From contig NC_088314.1 in NCBI RefSeq assembly GCF_910592395.1, positions 19,986,070-20,050,069 on the forward strand: a stretch of DNA of 64,000 nucleotides, written 5' to 3'. The position numbers were made by a program, and so were the translations under genes. The notes beneath the pieces were generated by a model. The model did no database searches. It was given only the letters and a program-made list of their open reading frames with translations, and was not told where the DNA came from. The stretch's first letter is position 1; the number at the start of each line of letters is the position of its first letter. Shown here in pieces: positions 58,665-64,000 of the stretch. The DNA comes from Lineus longissimus (lineage: Eukaryota; Nemertea; Pilidiophora; Heteronemertea; Lineidae).

Positions 58665-58732
58665 CCTTCGACGCGACCATATTCTCCCTTTGACGTGACC
58701 ATAGTCTCCCATTGACGCGACCGTTGTGACCT
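58665..58732. repeat. 23-bp tandem triplicate
   Basis: Three units at 58665, 58688 and 58711 share 'TYGACGYGACCRT' followed by 'ag/at.tctccc'. The conserved GACGYGACC core recurs every 23 bases. Confidence 0.85.
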
Positions 58733-60142
58733 TTTGTGGACTGTCACTTTTGCACTTGGTGCTATACACCTTGCCACCGGATGTGACCAAGCCATCACTT
58801 TCTCTCATTGTTGGGTTTTTATTCATCATGTCTGGTGGCCATGGGGGCAAGGTGACCTCCGCAGAGTTCAGGAGAATCAGAGAAGCTCGGTTATGAGTGA
58901 AGTGTTGGCCTTAAGTCCCCGCCCCCACACTGAACGATCTAAAAAAGTGCAAATTATTCCGTTTTTATGGTAATGAGATATACATGTAGTTTATAAGCAT
59001 CCTCAAAGTGTTAAAATGTACTATAACATGATTCAATCTAAAAGCCGTCCTTCTTAAATTGCATGCCATTCAGGATGACACTGCAATAGACAATCCCCAT
59101 TGTAAGCCGTAAATAATGCAGTTACTTGATACCAGGAATGTAAAAAAAGACACAAAAGCCTGTAATTCTTCGTCTTTGCAGCAGTGCTGTTGGTAAGACT
59201 TTTACTAACAAGGTGCACTCAGCGCCGATTCTAAAAAGTACAATCGCCCAGCATGCCGCATCCAAGGAGGCAGCAAAAAACATGATAGCGCTGCAACCAT
59301 CTGGTGTAAATCATCAATCGTGACACATTCCTGGGTCAACTCAGTGCAGATGCGAGGGATACTAACATTAGCGCTCGCACGCGCAGTAATTACGTCTAGA
59401 TGGATCCCCGGAGTATTACGGAGAGACGTTAAAGTGTAGGAGAAGCAATAATTGTAGGAGTGGTGCATTGTGGGAGGATTGCGCGATCTATTATGCTGTC
59501 AATTTCTGGGTTTTTTGTGTCAGTACAAGATCTTAAATGCTAGTACATCATCTACTCAGTAATGTACAGATAACCCAGTCTTCTTCTCACGAAACATCCT
59601 TTGGAGAATATTTCAGCCCAACTACATTCGTTGTACCATACATCATCCATTGACCATGCATACATTTATCGGTCATGAAGGGTGGAAGTTTGTCCTTAAT
59701 AATATATTCTTATGTTCCTAATGTGCAGTCTTTCGCGTTTGTAATGTGGTGAAGTGGTAATTTATGGGATGTCATCATGAACAGAAGAGATTTAGGAAAT
59801 TTTTGTCTAGACGCTAGCAGATACAGATCTGACCATAAAGAAATTGATAAAAGATCGATACATGTATATGGGATGAGAGAATTCTTTTTGTCGGAAGTTC
59901 ATATTCTGTAGCCCTCGCAATCTCAAAAATATTCACAAATCTATTACCATGGGAACAGACCTTGGAGCAGCTCTCAAACACCATTGTTTGTTTTCTGTCT
60001 ACGCCTAAGTCTGTTTGTAATGTTTGTTTGAGAATAATTTTGGAATTATTTTGGTATTTCCTGGGTTAAGCTCACTTATGGACTGGGACTTGCTTATGGC
60101 GTGACTACGGTTGGCGAGACTGTTAAATCAAATACTGTCTAG

Positions 60143-60436
60143 TCGTGGCTAACTGTGATTTGGGTCATGGGTATTATCCCGGTTTCTGTCGGCTACTATC
60201 CTGGACCAAGTCAGCAGAAAATCGATTCTTTTCAAAGACACGGTAGGTCTGTATCCCAGACAAAAAAAGGTGTATCGAGTAGAAAAAAACGGCTTGGAGG
60301 GTCTGTTAGGTTGTCTAAAAATGAGAAAAGAATTGTTTGTGAGAGGTATTTGATGAAAATGGGCGGGTCCAGTTTGAAAAAATGTTTATTGAGGGCCCGG
60401 GACATTATTCGTAAAAAAAAGTTGGATTGTGTTTGA
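60143..60436 (+). CDS. Coding-like open frame, unknown, possibly element-derived
   Basis: The frame is open for 97 codons between a TAG (60140-60142) and a TGA (60434-60436), with no in-frame ATG before 60167. The peptide has a hydrophobic start, then YYPGPSQQ, then a strongly basic Lys/Arg-rich tail ending in ...RARDIIRKKKLDCV. Codon composition looks coding-like (many RNY-type codons). A PGP motif followed by a basic region recalls the start of some non-LTR retrotransposon proteins that carry a 2A-like peptide, but the diagnostic D-x-E-x-N before PGP is absent. The same frame stays poor in stops for a further 800 bases (10 in about 364 codons). No domain is recognised, and a chance frame remains possible. 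Confidence 0.22.
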   Translation, partial: SWLTVIWVMGIIPVSVGYYPGPSQQKIDSFQRHGRSVSQTKKGVSSRKKRLGGSVRLSKNEKRIVCERYLMKMGGSSLKKCLLRARDIIRKKKLDCV

Positions 60437-62628
60437 CACTATAATGTCTGCTGAAATCTGTGTCTGATTATGCGCTTGGTTAGGGGCACGTTGATGCAAT
60501 TGTCTAGCAATAACTGTGGAAGTTTTGCTTACAATAGGATGTTAAAAACGCTGGAGGATAGCCCTAATTCTTGGACACCACTTGGTGAATGGGGGTGCAC
60601 TGAGTTGTTGTTCAGGGTGTAGCATTAGACAACTCATGATACTATGGCCTCTACATTGGTTTGTTGTTATCAGGAATATTGTCATTTAATTGTGTCTCCA
60701 AAAGCATATATCATGAAGTCATTGGGGAAACCATTCACGAAGTGCACTGCTAAGGAGTGATTTGTGAAGCCTCCATGTCAGTCTGCAGGAACAGAAACTG
60801 TTTCAAATGCTGGACTTATCACAAAAAAATTAAAGCGCATCCTTTTTGTAGGCCATGTTGCCGGTATGTCTTCCTATTTTTCTTTGTACATGACACAATA
60901 AACCAAGTGTTCTTTAAACCAAAACAAGGTTGTTCTTTCATGAAAAAAGCTTGACACCAGCGTTAAATCCTTCCTTTGTTCTTCAGAGGGCAAATACCCA
61001 ATATGTCATTCTCAAAAAAACTTATAGCATCTTATACTCTTTGTAATTGTGACCAACTCGGGTTCTTTTTTTCTCCAAAATCCAATACATGAGTCCTCTC
61101 TTAAAGTTGCAGCGTTGTATCTATTTGTAAGGTTAATCTCCATCTGTAATATACTAGGTGTATCTGAATTGACTTTACTCTTTTGATATGTTCTAGTTAC
61201 CTCAGGAATGAGACACTTGCTTGCAGAAATCACCTAGTTAAAATTTCTATTTTCTCATGAAAGATATTGTTGACATTAGTTTGGTAATTTTGTACCCTTG
61301 AACTTGAAGATATTGACAGTCAAAAGTATCAAACATAATTTGGGGCAGCCAGTACAAGAAGAACATTTCCAATATCGGCATCTGTCTTTCTGGCTTTGCT
61401 TTCATCTTGCCAGGAAAGGAGTCCAATATTTCCCTTCCAACCCATCCTGATCGTTGCCATCATGTGCATCTTATGTACAAATCTACATGTTTCCCTGCGA
61501 TTCTTCTTTGGAGCGGAACGGAGAGCTAATCCTGGTGGAGTTCATGTTTCTACCTCTCCATAAAAGAAGGTGACCGGAGCTAAAAGATCGATACTTCGGA
61601 CTGACCTGAATCCAGCCTTATCATACTGGAAAATATAACACATGCATTTGTTGCATACATTATTTAATAATTGAACGGGTTAGTATCCATTGAAGAGGAA
61701 GAATCCAAAGTTATTTGGGATAATTTGATTATGACCGTCGGAGGCCTGGTAGCAAGCTAATCAGTTGGAGAACTGGGGTCGTGACAGGTGATTAGCCTTT
61801 TATACCCAGACTCGGTCTTTAACTTCTGTACAGAAGTTTGAAACTTTTGATACAAACAGTTAAAAAGGGCACTGCTCTGCCATTATTTCTTCTACAACTT
61901 CCATGTCGACCCTCTGATCGTGTAAGTTGGTCAGCGTAGATTCATCATATAATGTTCCAGCAATCATATTCCTATCATTTACCTCAGGTGAGCACATGGC
62001 CCCTTGCCATTTCTTTGTGCCAAGAGACCTGGAATCTATTTTCGCCGCTAATCCTTTAGAGATTCTGCTAGCAAGGTTTTTGGCTGAAGAAAAGAAGTAA
62101 CGGGTATATCTTTTAGAAATCCTATGCCATTATTGGTAGATGATAATACTATGAACCCCCACCCTCCTATCACGACTAAGACAACTACCTGGCACAGCGC
62201 CAGATTCTCTTTTTGAAAAATGATAATCTTTATTTTTTGTCTCCCTTTTAGCAGATAACCCTGACCTTATTCCAGGTTATCTTGGGATGAGGTCAAGTGG
62301 AAATTCTGCTGAGTTACCTGTACAGATTGTATTATGCTGTGGATTATTGGTTGGTAATTTTGAGTCAACTTGGGTGGAAATAATAGAGTGATCAGAGTTC
62401 GTGACAAGAAACTGACGAAACTTTTGCTGCTAAGATGAACATTCAATTTACATGAAATTCATTTCAGCACAAGGGTACATGCATTTCACATTAGATACTG
62501 CTTGAATCTACAGGCAGTTTAAGGCAACCAAGCATAAAATGGATATATTTTTCAATCGCAAGGCCCTTGGGCCTCTTGTTTCAATTTAATCTTGTTACCA
62601 ATTTTCTGATGAAATATTTCACCTATGA
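60437..62628. other. Mostly unassigned stretch with weak coding-like frame
   Basis: Frame 2 from 60455 to 61236 holds only eight stop codons, about half the number expected, and includes a segment with S-W-T-P-L-G-E-W-G-C. A cysteine-rich stretch at 60789-60862 lies between an AG (tctgcag) and a GT (gtatgt), but in another frame. None of this is enough to call an exon. Confidence 0.3.
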
Positions 62629-62991
62629 CACACAGGTGTCACAGGTGTTTGCGACTTTATAAACATGAAATGGAATCTGGATAATCTTCACCTTGATATC
62701 ACTGATATTTTGCATCAAATATCATATTTTCGGAGCTTAGTTAGGGATGGACTCATTAGGGAGTTGGAGGGTAGTGAAGGTAGATCTTATATCGGGTTAT
62801 TGGATCTATTGGTTAATGGATATTTGATAGCAGATAAAAGGCTTGTTTTAGCAGATCATTGGCCTCCTTGTAGATATAGAACATGGAAACACTTTGGTGA
62901 CGTTCCTCATTATCGGAACGATCTAAAGCAATTCAATGCCTGCGCCAACGGTCTCGATTTTCATGGTGCAAGTTGTGAATATACCAATTAA
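62629..62991 (+). CDS. Coding-like open frame, unknown
   Basis: Open for 121 codons between TGA (62626-62628) and TAA (62989-62991). The first ATG is at 62665 and gives 108 residues. Codons are biased to purine-first, pyrimidine-last forms. The peptide is of mixed composition with a leucine-rich first half (DGLIRELEG, GLLDLLVNGYLI) and an aromatic second half (DHWPPCRYRTWKHFG). Two AG dinucleotides (cacacag and gtcacag, about 62628-62645) could act as splice acceptors. I recognise no domain. It may be a real exon, a decayed element or chance; its length alone is not significant. Confidence 0.22.
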   Translation, partial: HTGVTGVCDFINMKWNLDNLHLDITDILHQISYFRSLVRDGLIRELEGSEGRSYIGLLDLLVNGYLIADKRLVLADHWPPCRYRTWKHFGDVPHYRNDLKQFNACANGLDFHGASCEYTN

Positions 62992-64000
62992 ATTGGGAGG
63001 AGATCGAGTCTCAAATTCCGGATTTGTTTATTAATATTGTATTTGCTTTTATAACCTCATTTCCATGTTACAAGTAGTTGATGAGACAAATGGCATTTAA
63101 TGTGGCAGATTTTACCAATATCTGCACTTGACTTCCTTATATCACGATTTTTTGTCACCATAATTTCCTACCTGTTAAAGTTATCTCTTCCTCAAAAAAC
63201 ATTATCTCAATCTCCCTCCCATAGATATTATGACCGCAAGATGCAACTCCGTTTCCCAGCATCCGAATCTAGCATTATGCAGCAACCATAGCTTAATGTT
63301 CCGGTTAATCATTCGAAAAAAGACGTACCACGTTCCTGTATGTCTGTGCGTCCTCGCGGGATGCATAAAATATGCGCAACATCCTAAATCAAGTGGCTTT
63401 GCAGCATATTGTTCCCGGAGGCAGCAAGCCAGCAGAGACTATAGTTGGTATCAGAAGTATATTCAACATTGTTTTTGGCTGCTTTATGTTTGATTGGTGA
63501 GGATTCTTCTTATTTTTCTTCATATTTTTTTGGACCAGACACGATAGGCCTGCTTGATACAGCTTTTGTAAAAGCAATTTTTGTTGGGTCCTTTGAAGAA
63601 ATCTACCCACTATTGTTCCAGCAGGGGGAGTCTGAAATGCATCGACTTTACTTCTGACAACGACTGTGGACGAACATTGCAGTAGAGTTAATTAATTCCT
63701 ATTGGCCGTTAGCGATAGTGGTCAGTGTTGGGAATACTCAGCAACAATGACCATTGTGGTTAAGGGCAATTGCTGTCTTCTGTAAAAAGAATGGCAGTCA
63801 TTGTTTTTTTCAGCTGGAATTTATTTATTTTCAGCTGGGGTTTATTCACTAATGCTTGGGCTTTTATGTTTCCTCTTATTTGACCCCCCCCCCCTTCTGT
63901 TTGAGTAAGTGCAACTTTTCTGCTGTGACCTTGGGTTTTTAATGAAACACTTTGGCCGGATTCAGATCTAGGGTATTGTCAGCTTCATTTCATCATAGGA
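62992..64000. other. Terminal stretch, one weak coding-like frame
   Basis: An open frame at 63445-63657 (+) has a plausible acidic/hydrophobic peptide (FFGPDTIGLLDTAF, FEEIYPLLFQQGE) in the same frame number as the 62.6-kb block, but no splice or domain evidence. A 21-bp duplication (tttcagctgg...tttat) lies near 63808-63850, and a C11 run at 63884-63894. Confidence 0.4.
63884..63894. repeat. C11 homopolymer
   Basis: Eleven consecutive C. Confidence 0.9.

Larger units (their letters stand above)
56716..60142. other. 3.4 kb noncoding stretch
   Basis: No supported exon. It holds an 18-bp palindrome (57844-57861) and a 23-bp triplicate (58665-58732), both listed separately. Confidence 0.5.

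Noticed and set aside
1-64000. CRISPR array, operon or prokaryotic gene organisation
   Set aside because: No direct repeats with regular unique spacers, and no dense coding; the tandem arrays found have no spacers.

Overview
The window reads as nuclear DNA of a metazoan, most likely a marine invertebrate. The case rests on these points: A+T is about 60% by eye; open frames are short in all six frames; there are Pol III-type (tRNA-derived) SINEs, a Harbinger-like MITE and pogo/mariner-like repeat ends; minisatellites, degenerate long-period tandem repeats and long G/C homopolymers are frequent; and AGGCCT is over-represented. A deuterostome such as an echinoderm, hemichordate or lancelet would fit, but nothing here proves the taxon.

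I found no gene I can name. The longest open frames (158, 146, 137 and 130 codons) are about what chance gives: with roughly 6% stop codons, six frames of 64 kb should hold about one frame of 137 or more codons. The window is therefore best read as intergenic or intronic sequence. A few stretches look more coding-like than the rest and are listed with low confidence: 18.4-18.9 kb (-), 26.4-28.9 kb (-), 60.1-60.4 kb (+) and 62.6-63.0 kb (+).

Layout. 0-9 kb: an 86-bp tandem duplication, a pogo-like repeat end, a ~37-bp minisatellite (3.6-3.9 kb), a degenerate ~160-bp tandem (6.8-7.2 kb) and a 48-bp duplication (8.85 kb). 12.56-12.92 kb: a complete 361-bp MITE with 42-bp inverted ends and a TAA target duplication. 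13-17 kb: two dispersed repeat copies and a cluster of tRNA-derived SINEs. 18.4-19.7 kb: two tandem duplications and a 22-base G run. 23.4-23.7 kb: a copy of a dispersed repeat that recurs at 50.2 kb. 25.5 kb: a CpG-richer patch with a perfect NFI-type palindrome. 26.4-28.05 kb: an array of about seven decayed ~255-bp units whose minus strand keeps traces of a reading frame. 31.5 kb: a second CpG patch. 32-45 kb: several more tandem arrays, the clearest at 43.78-44.28 kb. 45-60 kb: mostly featureless, with fragments of the 50.2-kb repeat family. 60-64 kb: three coding-like open frames of unknown identity.

No genes can be seen working together. What links the parts is repeat history: the same families recur at distant positions, and local duplication with period 20-260 bp is the dominant process.
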